64,000 bases of DNA from Acidobacteriota bacterium (GTDB taxonomy: Bacteria > Acidobacteriota > Blastocatellia > Pyrinomonadales > Pyrinomonadaceae), in NCBI GenBank assembly GCA_018269075.1, contig JAFDVJ010000012.1, forward strand, positions 191,187 through 255,186, in the 5' to 3' direction. A model generated the notes under the pieces. The model searched no databases and was not told the origin of the DNA. It was given only the letters and a program-made list of their open reading frames with translations. Made by a program: the position numbers and the translations under genes. This document shows, in pieces, positions 52,300-60,330 of this stretch (position 1 is its first letter; each line of letters opens with the position of its first letter).

Positions 52300-54066
52300 T
52301 CAGCAGCCGAGATAGCTCATCGCTTCGTGGGCGGTCAGGAAGACGTTTTCGCGGCCGACGGCGTTGATGAAGTCCGAATCTTCGATCTTGTCCATCGTCC
52401 GGCCCTTGATCTCGGCGAGATAGACAGTGATGCCGAGCGCCTTCATCTCGACGACGAGCTTTTCGAGCGTGTCGAGCGCGCTCACGTCGATGAAGTTGAC
52501 GCCGCTCAGTATCAATACGAGATGCTGGATCTGGCCGGTCTGGAGCACGGTGTAGAAAAGATAATCCTCGAGATACTTGGTGTTCGCGAAATAGAGATTC
52601 TCGTCGACGCGGACGGCGAGCACGCTCGGAAAAGTCGTCACGTCGTAGCGCGAGACGCTCCGGAAATGCTCGGTGTTGCCGACGCGGCCGACGACGACGA
52701 CGTGCGGTTGGCTCGTCCGCCAGAGATAGAGCGTGATCGCGGCGATCGCGCCGATCAGGATGCCGACCTGAATGTCGAAGATCAGAATGCTGAAAAACGT
52801 GACGAACCACGAATAGCCGTCGGCGCGGCTGTAGTTCCAGATATGCCGGAGCCCGTGCGCGTCGAAAAGGTCCTTGACGGCGACGAGGATCACGGCGGCG
52901 AGCGTCGCCTGCGGCAGATAATAAAAGAGCGGCATCAGGAAGGTTACCGTGACGACGATCAGCACGACCGTGACGATCGACGAGAGCTGCGTCGAGGCGC
53001 CGGCCATAAAGTTGACCATCGACCGCGAAAAGCTGCCCGTCACCGAGTAGCCGCCGAGAAAAGTCGCGCCGAGGTTCGCCGCGCCGAGCGCGATCAGCTC
53101 CTGGTTCGGCTCGATCTTCTGGCCGCGCTTGCCGCCGAGCGTCGCCGCCACCGAATAGCTTTCCATAAAACCGACGAAGGCGATCGCGAAGGCGATCGGG
53201 AGCAGGCTCTGCGCGTAGCCGACCGGCGGCAGCACGAGATGCGGCAGCCCCGCCGGAATCGCGCCGACGACGGCGACTTTTTCGTTGACGTTGAGCTGCA
53301 GGAACCAGACGGCGGCGGCGCTCGCGACGACGAGCAGGAGCGGCGCGGATTTGGTCAGGATTTCGACGAGCGGTTCCGCGAGCCGCAGCCGTTTCGACAG
53401 TCTTTTGAGCAGCGTCGGGAAAAACAGCAGAAAGGCGACGCCGCCCGCGCCGAGCGCGAACGTATAATAATTGGTGTTGTAAAGCTGGCGGTAAACGCCC
53501 GGCAGCGTGACGAAAAGCTTCTCCGAATAAGGCAGCGAGAGCCCGAGCACGGTCTTGAGCTGGCTCGCGACGATGATCACGGCGGCCGCGCTCATAAAGC
53601 CCGAAAAGACCGGATGGCTGATAAAGTTGACGATAAACCCGATCCGGAAAAACCCCATAATGAACTGGATCAGACCGACGAGCAGCGAGAGCGTGACGGC
53701 GAGGCCGACGTATTCGTCGCTGCCCGGCGCGGCGAGCTGCCCGACGCCGGCGGCCGTCAGGACCGAGACGATCGCGACCGGCCCGACCGACAAAAAGCGG
53801 CTCGTGCTGAAAACCGCGCACAAAAACAGCGCGGCGATGCTCGAATAAAGCCCGAGCTGCGGCGGCAGGCCGGCGAGATTCGAATAGGCCATCGCCTGCG
53901 GCACGAGCATCACCGCGACGACCGCGCCGGCGATCACGTCGCCCGACAGATCGCGCCGCTCGTACTGACCGAGCCATTCGATCGCCGGCAGGTAATCGCG
54001 AAGCCCGCGCCGGACGTGCTTCGGCTTTTCGAGAATGCTCGGAACTAATGTGTCATCGAGGCGCAT
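52300..54066 (-). CDS. SulP-family anion transporter with STAS domain
   Basis: The 588-residue protein has 10-14 membrane helices, the SulP signature (VPQAMAYSNLAGLPPQLGLYSS), FVGFMESYSVAATLGGKRGQ and GGYSVTGSFSRSMVNFMAGA, and a C-terminal STAS domain (about 480-585, LILSGVNFIDVSALDTLEKLVVEMKALGITVYLAEIKG). It may carry sulfate, bicarbonate or other anions; bacterial members such as DauA take dicarboxylates, so the substrate is open. Two repeat elements flank it (REPIN downstream, heptamer element upstream). Confidence 0.9.
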   Translation of the reverse strand: MRLDDTLVPSILEKPKHVRRGLRDYLPAIEWLGQYERRDLSGDVIAGAVVAVMLVPQAMAYSNLAGLPPQLGLYSSIAALFLCAVFSTSRFLSVGPVAIVSVLTAAGVGQLAAPGSDEYVGLAVTLSLLVGLIQFIMGFFRIGFIVNFISHPVFSGFMSAAAVIIVASQLKTVLGLSLPYSEKLFVTLPGVYRQLYNTNYYTFALGAGGVAFLLFFPTLLKRLSKRLRLAEPLVEILTKSAPLLLVVASAAAVWFLQLNVNEKVAVVGAIPAGLPHLVLPPVGYAQSLLPIAFAIAFVGFMESYSVAATLGGKRGQKIEPNQELIALGAANLGATFLGGYSVTGSFSRSMVNFMAGASTQLSSIVTVVLIVVTVTFLMPLFYYLPQATLAAVILVAVKDLFDAHGLRHIWNYSRADGYSWFVTFFSILIFDIQVGILIGAIAAITLYLWRTSQPHVVVVGRVGNTEHFRSVSRYDVTTFPSVLAVRVDENLYFANTKYLEDYLFYTVLQTGQIQHLVLILSGVNFIDVSALDTLEKLVVEMKALGITVYLAEIKGRTMDKIEDSDFINAVGRENVFLTAHEAMSYLGC

Positions 54067-54075
54067 CGGGTTTTG

Positions 54076-54235
54076 GAGTCTGAAGTCTTGAGTCTTGAGT
54101 CTTGAGTCTTGAGTCGTTCGGTTATCGTGACGATTTTGTCATCCGTTCGTTTTTCATCTTCAAATCTTTGCCTGAAACGAAAAGCCCGCGAAATCGAAAA
54201 CGGACTCAAGACTCAGGACAAGACTCAGGACTCAA
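54076..54235. repeat. Inverted tandem-heptamer element (GAGTCTT type) upstream of the SulP gene
   Basis: Five GAGTCTT/GTCTTGA units (54076-54115) are followed by about 88 bases of spacer, then GACTCAAGACTCAGG units (54203-54235). The unit is the same as at 29202 and 30345. Bases 54236-54513 contain only a half-copy of the GCGCCTC type (near 54320-54345) and an AT-rich leader. Confidence 0.82.
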
Positions 54236-54513
54236 ATTAAGTCAGAGACGCCTACATCATAAAGACTCGGCGGCAATATTGCAAAAACAAAAGAGATATT
54301 GATACCGGACAAAGATTTCTCCGCGCCTCTGCGCCTCGACGGGAAAATTCAGGCTTCGCTTTTAACAACTCTGAAATGCTAAGGGAAATTTCCCGCCGGG
54401 GTGCGGAGCCGTCGGAAAATCGGATCCGAAAAAAAATTTCGCCGCCGATGATCCTTTTTTTCTCGCGATGTCGTTTAGTCAGATAACCCAACTTTATTTT
54501 AGGAGAAAAAGAA

Positions 54514-55080
54514 ATGTTCATTAAGAAAATTGCGATTTACGGATTGGTTCTGGCGGCGGCGTGCGGCCTGCTGGCGGCGTGCGGCGGACAGACGGACGAG
54601 GCCAATAAATTCATCAACGAAGCCAACGCGGCGCTCGATAAATCGAAGCCCGCGACCGAAAAGGCGGACACGATGATCAACGAGCTGATGGGCCCGAATA
54701 TGGTCAAGGCCGAGGACATCGAACAGTATAAAACCGACAACAAGGCGAAATTCGACGAGGTCGCCGGGCTGTACGAAGAGTCGGGAAAAGGAATGAGCGA
54801 AGCGGTCGCCAAGTTCGAGCAGGCCGGAAAGCTCAAGATCGACGATAAATTCAAGGAATATGTCAACCTCAAGGCGCAGGAATTCCGCAAGCGGGCCGAC
54901 CGGCAGAAGGCGATGGCAACCTACATCAAGGCGTTCCTCGCCGAAAAGGACGCCGCCAAATCGGATCAGATGGTCGGCGACAACAACACGAAGGACGCCG
55001 CCGCCCTCAAGGAAGCCAACGAGCTCGGCGCGAAGGCGGAGAAGATCGTCAAGGACAACCCGAGCATTTTCAAGAACTGA
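54514..55080 (+). CDS. Small lipoprotein
   Basis: The 188-residue product has a lipoprotein signal (LAAACGLLAAC-GG), with the acylated Cys near residue 23. The mature part is helical and charged (EANKFINEANAALDKSKPATEKADTMINEL, then GKGMSEAVAKFEQAGKLK). No family was recognised. The lipobox means the protein would be processed by the Lnt encoded at 4665. TAGGAGAAA precedes the ATG. Confidence 0.72.
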   Translation: MFIKKIAIYGLVLAAACGLLAACGGQTDEANKFINEANAALDKSKPATEKADTMINELMGPNMVKAEDIEQYKTDNKAKFDEVAGLYEESGKGMSEAVAKFEQAGKLKIDDKFKEYVNLKAQEFRKRADRQKAMATYIKAFLAEKDAAKSDQMVGDNNTKDAAALKEANELGAKAEKIVKDNPSIFKN

Positions 55081-55085
55081 TCGAG

Positions 55086-55291
55086 GGAGCGCCGGCATCC
55101 TGCCGGTAAACGGCGCGAAAGCGGCGTCAAAGCGCTTCATTTTCAGGAAGATTAAGTGAAATGAAGCGCTTTGACGCCGCTTGCCATAAGCGCGAAAGCG
55201 CGAACAAACTCCGCGCTTTCTTCGATATTGAAAGCCGGCGAAGCGTTTGACGCCGCTGGCGCGGCGTTGGCCGGCAGGATGCCGGCGCTCC
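55086..55291. repeat. REPIN-like element, subfamily B
   Basis: GGAGC + GCCGGCA + TCC + TGCCGGT (55086-55107) and the inverted GCCGGCA-GGA-TGCCGGC-GCTCC (55270-55291) end the element. Between them are smaller inverted repeats (GCGCTTCATTTTC and GAAATGAAGCGC; GCGCGAAAGCGCG). The stem differs from copies 59008, 60021 and 62031 but the flank and loop are the same. Confidence 0.8.
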
Positions 55292-55299
55292 GGACCCGT

Positions 55300-56973
55300 T
55301 TATTTCGCGGCGTTGGCCGGAGCCCTGGTCGTGGTCGTCACGGCCGTCGGCGCGGTGCCGTCGGACTTCCTGTACTCGATCCGGCGGTTCTTGAAGCGGC
55401 CGTCTTCGGTGTTGTTGTCGCCGACCGGATTGGCGTCGCCGTAGCCGACGGCTTTGAGCATCGTCTCTTTGACGCCGAGCGCGACGAGCGCCTTCTTGAC
55501 CGAATCGGCGCGCTGCTGCGAGAGATTCTTGTTGCGGTCGGCGTTGCCCTTGTTGTCGGTATAGCCGCCGATCTCGATGACGGTACCTTCGGATTGCTTG
55601 CTCAAAACGGCGGCCGCTTTTTCGAGGATCGGTTTCGCGTCCGCCGGGATCTCGGCGCTGCCGGATTTGAAGTTGAGGATCGAGACGTTGAGCGCCGCGA
55701 TCACTTCGTCGACCGACGCCGCCGAGCCGAGTTCCTTGAGGGCTTCGTCGTTGGCTTCCTTCGTCGCTTCCGCCTCGCCGGCGATCGAGACCGGCAGCAG
55801 CCAGCCGCCCCCGCCGAACAGCGATTTGATCTGATCGACGACCGCCGGCGGCAGACCGGCGGCCGCGGTGATCGCGTTGCCGGCAAACGCCAGCGATCCG
55901 TTCTTCCAGTCTTTCAGTCCGGGCAGCAGCTTCTGGAAGTTGTCCCACCAGCCGGCGGCGAACGGCTTCGCGTTCGCGTCGACCCTGAGTCCCGCGTAAT
56001 CGACGTTGCCCGCGCCGAACTGCGCTTCGAGCTTGGCCTTGATCTCGTCGAGCGTCTGCTGATCCGGAACGACGCCCGTCACGACGTATTTGCCGTCTTT
56101 GGCCTCGATCTTAAAGCTCGAATCGACCGTCTTCGCCGCCGGCGGCGCGCTCGTGTTCGCGGCCGGTTTGCTGACGTTCGCGTTGCCCGCCGGGACGCTC
56201 GCGATCGGCGTCGATTTCGTGTTGCAGAACCAGTAGCCGAGGACGAGCAGAATGCCGAGCAGCATCAGCGGGATCAGCCAGCGGAGAATGCCGCCGCTGT
56301 CGCCGCCGCCGTCGAGCGCGCCGCCGACGCTGCCGATCGCGCCGCCGACCTTGCCGAGCGTCGCGCCGGCCGCGTCGCCGACCGCGCCGATCGCTTTTTT
56401 GCCCGCGTCGACGGTCGCGCCGGCCGCGTCGCCGACCGCGTCCGCGCCCTTGCCGAGAACGGCCTTGCCGGCGTCGAGCGTCGCGCCGGCCGCGTCGCCG
56501 ACCTTCCCGGCCGCGCCGGCCGCCAATGCGCCGGCCGCGCCCAGTCCGCCGAGCACCGCCGCGCCGATCGCGCCGCCGTATTCGGTCAAAACGCCCCTGA
56601 TCTTCGCGATCAATCCCGCTTCGTCGGGCGCTTCGCCGTCGGGCGTCAGCGCGTCGACGACGCGCGGCGTCATAAAGCCGAGCGCTTTCGTCGCGGTCGC
56701 CCGATCGACGCCCGACTGCTCGGCGACCTGCGCGAGCGTGTCCGCGCCGAGCGCGGATTCGAGCTGCTCGTCGGAAACCGGCGCGCTGTCGCCCTTCGCG
56801 ATCCACGAATCGGCGGCGTCGCCGAGACCGGCGTCCTTAAAACGCCCGATGAAACCGGCGAAACCGCCGTTGGCCGGGTTGGCGATCAGCCCCAGCAGCG
56901 AAGCCAGCAGACCGCCGGCCTTGTCGCCCAGATTAAACTTGTCCTGTGCCTGTTTGATAATCGAATCGAACAT
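55300..56973 (-). CDS. DUF937-OmpA-like fusion protein
   Basis: The 557-residue protein starts with a YidB/DUF937-type domain (DSIIKQAQDKFNLGDKAGGLLASLLGLI; EQSGVDRATATKALGFMTPRVVDAL, about 1-130). A Gly/Ala repeat tract follows (DAAGATLDAGKAVLGKGADAVG, about 155-225), then one membrane helix (LIPLMLLGILLVLGYWF, about 232-250). A BON-like domain (FKIEAKDGKYVVTGVVPDQQTLDEI) comes next, and the protein ends in a C-terminal OmpA domain (about 440-545, ILNFKSGSAEIPADAKPIL; IGGYTDNKGNADRN; VGYGDANPVGDNNTEDGR-NRR). The OmpA part binds peptidoglycan. AAGGAGAA precedes the ATG. Confidence 0.82.
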   Translation of the reverse strand: MFDSIIKQAQDKFNLGDKAGGLLASLLGLIANPANGGFAGFIGRFKDAGLGDAADSWIAKGDSAPVSDEQLESALGADTLAQVAEQSGVDRATATKALGFMTPRVVDALTPDGEAPDEAGLIAKIRGVLTEYGGAIGAAVLGGLGAAGALAAGAAGKVGDAAGATLDAGKAVLGKGADAVGDAAGATVDAGKKAIGAVGDAAGATLGKVGGAIGSVGGALDGGGDSGGILRWLIPLMLLGILLVLGYWFCNTKSTPIASVPAGNANVSKPAANTSAPPAAKTVDSSFKIEAKDGKYVVTGVVPDQQTLDEIKAKLEAQFGAGNVDYAGLRVDANAKPFAAGWWDNFQKLLPGLKDWKNGSLAFAGNAITAAAGLPPAVVDQIKSLFGGGGWLLPVSIAGEAEATKEANDEALKELGSAASVDEVIAALNVSILNFKSGSAEIPADAKPILEKAAAVLSKQSEGTVIEIGGYTDNKGNADRNKNLSQQRADSVKKALVALGVKETMLKAVGYGDANPVGDNNTEDGRFKNRRIEYRKSDGTAPTAVTTTTRAPANAAK

Positions 56974-57109
56974 ATATTTACAATTCTCCTTAGATTCTTT
57001 TAATAAACTGTACTGAAGGGGGCTGAAGACATTCGGTCGACGCTTTCGTAAAAAATTGAAACGTCTTGATTCGGGGCAGAATAAAGGGGGGCTCGATCGG
57101 AATTTCTAT

Positions 57110-57820
57110 TTATTTAATGCTTTCTCGCCATTGTTTCCCAAGTTCGACCAGTTCGTCAAGTCGGCTTTGCAGTTCGGCGCGTTTTTCTTCGAGCTCGTCG
57201 TCGGAGGCGTCCGCGGGCACGTAAAACGGCTCGCCGTAGAAGAACTTCGCGCGCGTGAAGGGTTTTGGAATCTGCAGTTTATCCCAGCTGCCGACGGTCG
57301 TGAAGCGCTCCGCCTCGACGAGGAACGGAAGAATCGGCTGACCGGTCTTTTTGGCGAGCAGGCAGGCGCCCGACTTGGCGACGTAGCGCGGGCCTTTCGG
57401 GCCGTCGATCGTGAAGGCGGTCGCGAATCCGCGCTTGACGAGCCGGATCATCTCGACGAGCGCGCCGACGCCGCCGCGCGTCGAGCTGCCGCGCGCCGTC
57501 CCGAAGCCGAACCGCGTCAGGAAACGCGCGATGTATTCGCCGTCGAAGCTCTGCGAGGTGATGACGACGATCCGGCGGTCGCGCAGATAATAGGTGCCGA
57601 GAAAGATCCGGTCGTGCCAGACCGCGTAGATCGGCGTTTTCCCGTCGGCGCGGACGTCTTCGAGATGTTTCGCGCCCGCCGTCTCGAATTTGACGGTCCG
57701 GCCGACCGCCTTGATGAGCAGGTAAAAAGCGCCCGCCGCGAGCCGGATCGTCAGCCGCTCGCGCAGCGAATAAGCCGAAAGATCGGCGGGGCGGAAAACT
57801 TGACGGATTTTTTCTTCCAT
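57110..57820 (-). CDS. Lysophospholipid acyltransferase-like protein (DUF374)
   Basis: The 236-residue protein has YAVWHDRIFLGTYYLRDRRIVVITSQSFDGEYIARFLTRFGFGTARGSSTRGG, the DUF374 arrangement of a plsC-like His-x4-Asp motif (WHDRIFLG). A product-like GPKGPRYVAKSGACLLAKKTG segment follows. DUF374 proteins acylate lipid A or related lysophospholipids in some bacteria. One N-terminal hydrophobic stretch (LAAGAFYLLIKAVG) suggests membrane association. It diverges from the receiver-HATPase gene across 97 bases. Confidence 0.85.
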   Translation of the reverse strand: MEEKIRQVFRPADLSAYSLRERLTIRLAAGAFYLLIKAVGRTVKFETAGAKHLEDVRADGKTPIYAVWHDRIFLGTYYLRDRRIVVITSQSFDGEYIARFLTRFGFGTARGSSTRGGVGALVEMIRLVKRGFATAFTIDGPKGPRYVAKSGACLLAKKTGQPILPFLVEAERFTTVGSWDKLQIPKPFTRAKFFYGEPFYVPADASDDELEEKRAELQSRLDELVELGKQWRESIK

Positions 57821-57917
57821 CGGATAGCAAAAGTCTGCCGACTTGGTTTAAGATATGCAACTAACGGATTTATTTTAGCGTAAATCACCGCTGAGGGCTG
57901 TAAAAATCGGGAAAGAA

Positions 57918-58703
57918 ATGAAGAAAATCTTGATTGTTGACGACCACGATGATCTGGCAAGCCTTTTGAAACACGAATTTTCCAGACACGGGCACATCGT
58001 CAGGACAATTGAAAGCCGCGCCGAAGCCGTCGGCCTGATCGACGCCGAGGAATTCGATCTGGTCATCTCCGATCTCGACAACGAACAGCTTCCGCTCGAA
58101 AAAAAAGCCGACGAACCCGAATGCATCCCGGTCGCCGTCCGCAGCCCGCACACCCGCATCAAAGCCTTCAAGCTCTGCTTCTCGAATTACGAAAAAGACG
58201 AGATCGACGAGGACGAGCTGAAGTATTTCGTCAGAACGACGCTCGACTGCAAGGCCCGCTGCGTCGATCGGCGCGAGTACGTGCAGGCGATTCAGGAAAA
58301 GATCGAGTTCGAGGTGCCGAGCGTCATCGGGCTGATGAACAACATCCTCGAATACCTGATGAAACGCGTCGAAAAGGTCGGCGTCGTCAACCCGGAAACG
58401 TCCAATCTCTTCGTCGCGCTCGACGAAGCCTTCGTCAACGCCGTCAAGCACGGCAACAAATACGACCCGACGAAGCTCGTCCGGATCACGGCCGACGTCT
58501 CGCCCGAAGAGGCCCGCTTCACGATCGAGGACGAGGGCGACGGCTTCGACGTCGCCGAGATCCCCGACCCGCTCGACCCGCAGAATCTCTTCAAAACCTC
58601 CGGCCGCGGCGTCCTCTTTATCTACAACATTATGGACGAAGTCAAATACAACGAACGCGGCAACCGCCTGACGATGGTCAAGAAGCGCCGCGACGACAAT
58701 TAG
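57918..58703 (+). CDS. Receiver domain fused to anti-sigma/HATPase kinase domain
   Basis: The 261-residue protein has an N-terminal receiver-like domain (MKKILIVDDHDDLASLLKHEF; acidic residues Asp9-Asp10; likely acceptor Asp in LVISDLDNEQ). A C-terminal HATPase of RsbW/SpoIIAB type follows: N-box ALDEAFVNAVKHGNKYDP, G1 IEDEGDGFDVAEIPDP, G2 TSGRGVLFIYNIMDEV. The middle contains cysteines (FSNYEKDE, LDCKARCVDRRE). The receiver may gate an anti-sigma-factor kinase, linking two-component and partner-switching signalling; no anti-anti-sigma partner is visible nearby. The stop TAG is followed at once by a GATTTCG repeat arm. Confidence 0.8.
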   Translation: MKKILIVDDHDDLASLLKHEFSRHGHIVRTIESRAEAVGLIDAEEFDLVISDLDNEQLPLEKKADEPECIPVAVRSPHTRIKAFKLCFSNYEKDEIDEDELKYFVRTTLDCKARCVDRREYVQAIQEKIEFEVPSVIGLMNNILEYLMKRVEKVGVVNPETSNLFVALDEAFVNAVKHGNKYDPTKLVRITADVSPEEARFTIEDEGDGFDVAEIPDPLDPQNLFKTSGRGVLFIYNIMDEVKYNERGNRLTMVKKRRDDN

Positions 58704-58739
58704 GATTTCGGATTTCGGATTTCGGATTTCGGATTTCGG
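58704..58739. repeat. Single arm of GATTTCG heptamers
   Basis: Five units of GATTTCG start at the stop codon of the preceding gene. No inverted partner was found in the next 300 bases. Confidence 0.8.
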
Positions 58740-58802
58740 CCCGTCGAGGATCGCCGGGCCGCGATTTCGGAACGTCCGCCGGCGATCGGCGCTTCGCTGT
58801 GA

Positions 58803-58969
58803 CCGCAGACCGGCTCAAAGCTGCCGCAAACCGAGTCGAAGCCTCCGCAAACCGGCTCGAAGCCTCCGCAAGGCAGCTCGACGTCCCCGCAAGGCAAGTC
58901 GATGTCGCCGCAAGGCAGGTCGATGTCGCCGCAAGGCAGGTCGATGTTCCGCAAGGTAAGTCGAAGTCC
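58803..58969. repeat. 21-bp minisatellite, eight units
   Basis: Eight units of CCGCAAACCGGCTCGAAGCCT/CCGCAAGGCAGGTCGATGTCG run from 58803 to 58969; one unit is 20 bases. Period 21 is the same as at 51048, though the sequence differs. Open frames across it are a consequence of the period. Confidence 0.88.
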
Positions 58970-59007
58970 CCGCAGGCCGTCCGGATTGCCCGCCGGCGAC
59001 GCGGCCG

Positions 59008-59148
59008 CGGACTGGAGCGCAACCGTCCCGGTTGCCATGAGCGCGACAGCGCGAACAAGCGTTTCGTTTTCCCTGACGTTGAAAGCTGGTGAAACGCCTG
59101 ACACCGCTAACGCGGCGTTGGCAACCGGGACGGTTGCGCTCCAGTCCG
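59008..59148. repeat. REPIN-like element, copy 2 (141 bp)
   Basis: CGGACTGGAGC (59008-59018), hairpin GCAACCG-TCC-CGGTTGC (59019-59035), inner segment, inverted hairpin (59121-59137), GCTCCAGTCCG (59138-59148). The inner segment is in reverse orientation compared with copies 60021 and 62031. It lies about 130 bases downstream of the RAYT stop codon. Confidence 0.88.
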
Positions 59149-59171
59149 CTGCCGCGCTGATGCCGGGCATT

Positions 59172-59250
59172 ATTACCGGCGCTCCAGTCCGCTGCCGCGC
59201 TGCCGGCGGGCGGGACGGTTGCGCTCCAGTCCGCTGCCGCGCCGCCAGCG
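59172..59250. repeat. Partial REP copies between REPIN and RAYT gene
   Basis: CGGCGCTCCAGTCCGCTGCC (59178-59197) and CGGGACGGTTGCGCTCCAGTCCG (about 59213-59235) are single, truncated right-end copies. GCGGGCATT repeats near them. Confidence 0.75.
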
Positions 59251-59280
59251 GGCATTACTCACGGCGCACCGGTCGCGGGG

Positions 59281-59910
59281 TTATTTTATCGGCTCCTCCG
59301 ATTTCGCCTGAGCCTTATAATAGGCGCTCGAAAAACGCCATTCGGCGGCGCTCTCGCAGAGCCGGGCCTTGACCGGATTATTTTCGATGTATCTGACGAC
59401 GTTCGCGTAATGACGGCGGCTGCGGATATAGCGGTCGAACGGTTCGTGCTGCCAGAACTGTCCGCGCCGGCGCAGCAGTTTATTGGCCTCGTGCGCCGTG
59501 TATGACTTGATCGAATGCGCGATTTCGGCGAGTTCGACGCCGGCCCGCGGCGTCGCCAGAAAATGCAGATGGTTCGGCATCACGACCCACGCCGCCAGCT
59601 CGTATTTCGAGCCGGCGTGAAAAAACAAACCGTCCTCGATCAATTCGCCGATCCGCGCATCCTTCAGAAAACAGCTTCCGAAACCCTTATCCAGATAGTT
59701 TTCGATGTTTTTCCGAAATTTGACGCGGCCCGCTTCGTCGGCGTCGGTTTCCTCGCGCCATTTTTCGACGACCGCCGCCGGCAGCGAATCGAAAAGCCGA
59801 AAAGTTAAGAACTGGGCCGTTTCGCCGGCTTCGAAATGAGGAATATAGCCGCGATCGTACCAACCCAAACCGGAGCGGAGGCCCTTCGGTTGAAAGTTAT
59901 GGTTGAGCAT
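59281..59910 (-). CDS. REP-associated tyrosine transposase (RAYT, Y1 family)
   Basis: The 209-residue protein is a Y1 transposase-like (IS200/IS605-type) domain without other modules. It contains FLTFRLFDSLPAAVVEKW, the metal-binding HUH motif in MPNHLHFLATP, then FWQHEPFDRYIRSRRHYANVVRYIENNPVKA, a conserved RAYT block. RAYTs cut and join REP palindromes with a GTAG/GGAG-type 5' tetranucleotide. Here the gene is flanked by GGAGC-hairpin elements on both sides (59008-59250 and 60021-60161), just the arrangement expected for a RAYT and its REPs. The gene seems intact, single copy in the window, and ends in a short basic/acidic tail. Confidence 0.9.
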   Translation of the reverse strand: MLNHNFQPKGLRSGLGWYDRGYIPHFEAGETAQFLTFRLFDSLPAAVVEKWREETDADEAGRVKFRKNIENYLDKGFGSCFLKDARIGELIEDGLFFHAGSKYELAAWVVMPNHLHFLATPRAGVELAEIAHSIKSYTAHEANKLLRRRGQFWQHEPFDRYIRSRRHYANVVRYIENNPVKARLCESAAEWRFSSAYYKAQAKSEEPIK

Positions 59911-60020
59911 AGTGTTTCAGTGATACGCGATCAAAGAAAAAAAGGCAAGCACCGGAAGGCAAACCGCCCGCCGAAAACACAAAATCGGCCGGAACGCGAA
60001 GTCCGACCGGAGCGCGGCCG

Positions 60021-60161
60021 CGGACTGGAGCGCAACCGTCCCGGTTGCTAACGCCGCGTTAGCGGTGTCAGGCGCTTCGCCGGCTTAGGACATCAGGGAA
60101 AATGAAACGTTCGTTCGCGCTGTCGCGCTCATGGCAACCGGGACGGTTGCGCTCCAGTCCG
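60021..60161. repeat. REPIN-like element, copy 3 (141 bp)
   Basis: CGGACTGGAGC, hairpin GCAACCG-TCC-CGGTTGC (60032-60048), inner segment, inverted hairpin (60134-60150), GCTCCAGTCCG to 60161. A further truncated copy (GGACGGCCAGCGCTCCGGTCCG) lies at 60182-60203. It is upstream of the RAYT start. Confidence 0.88.
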
Positions 60162-60330
60162 CTTTCGCGTTCCGGCGGGCGGGACGGCCAGCGCTCCGGT
60201 CCGCTTTCGCGCCGCCGGCGGGCGGCGATCGAGATTCAAAAGACGATGAACCGGCCCAACGGCGCGCCGCTCGCCGAAGATTACCCGGAAGGATAGAATA
60301 TTTTGCGAAAATCGGCCAGAATATTTATCG

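Noticed and set aside
52211-53977. A second 588-codon minus-strand frame in the SulP region
   Set aside because: It is the +1 shadow of the SulP transporter; only the SulP frame has membrane helices and the STAS domain.
54252-54521. A minus-strand 89-codon frame before the lipoprotein gene
   Set aside because: Its middle (SRRGAEARRN) is the translation of a GCGCCTC repeat half-copy; the ends are AT-rich leader sequence.
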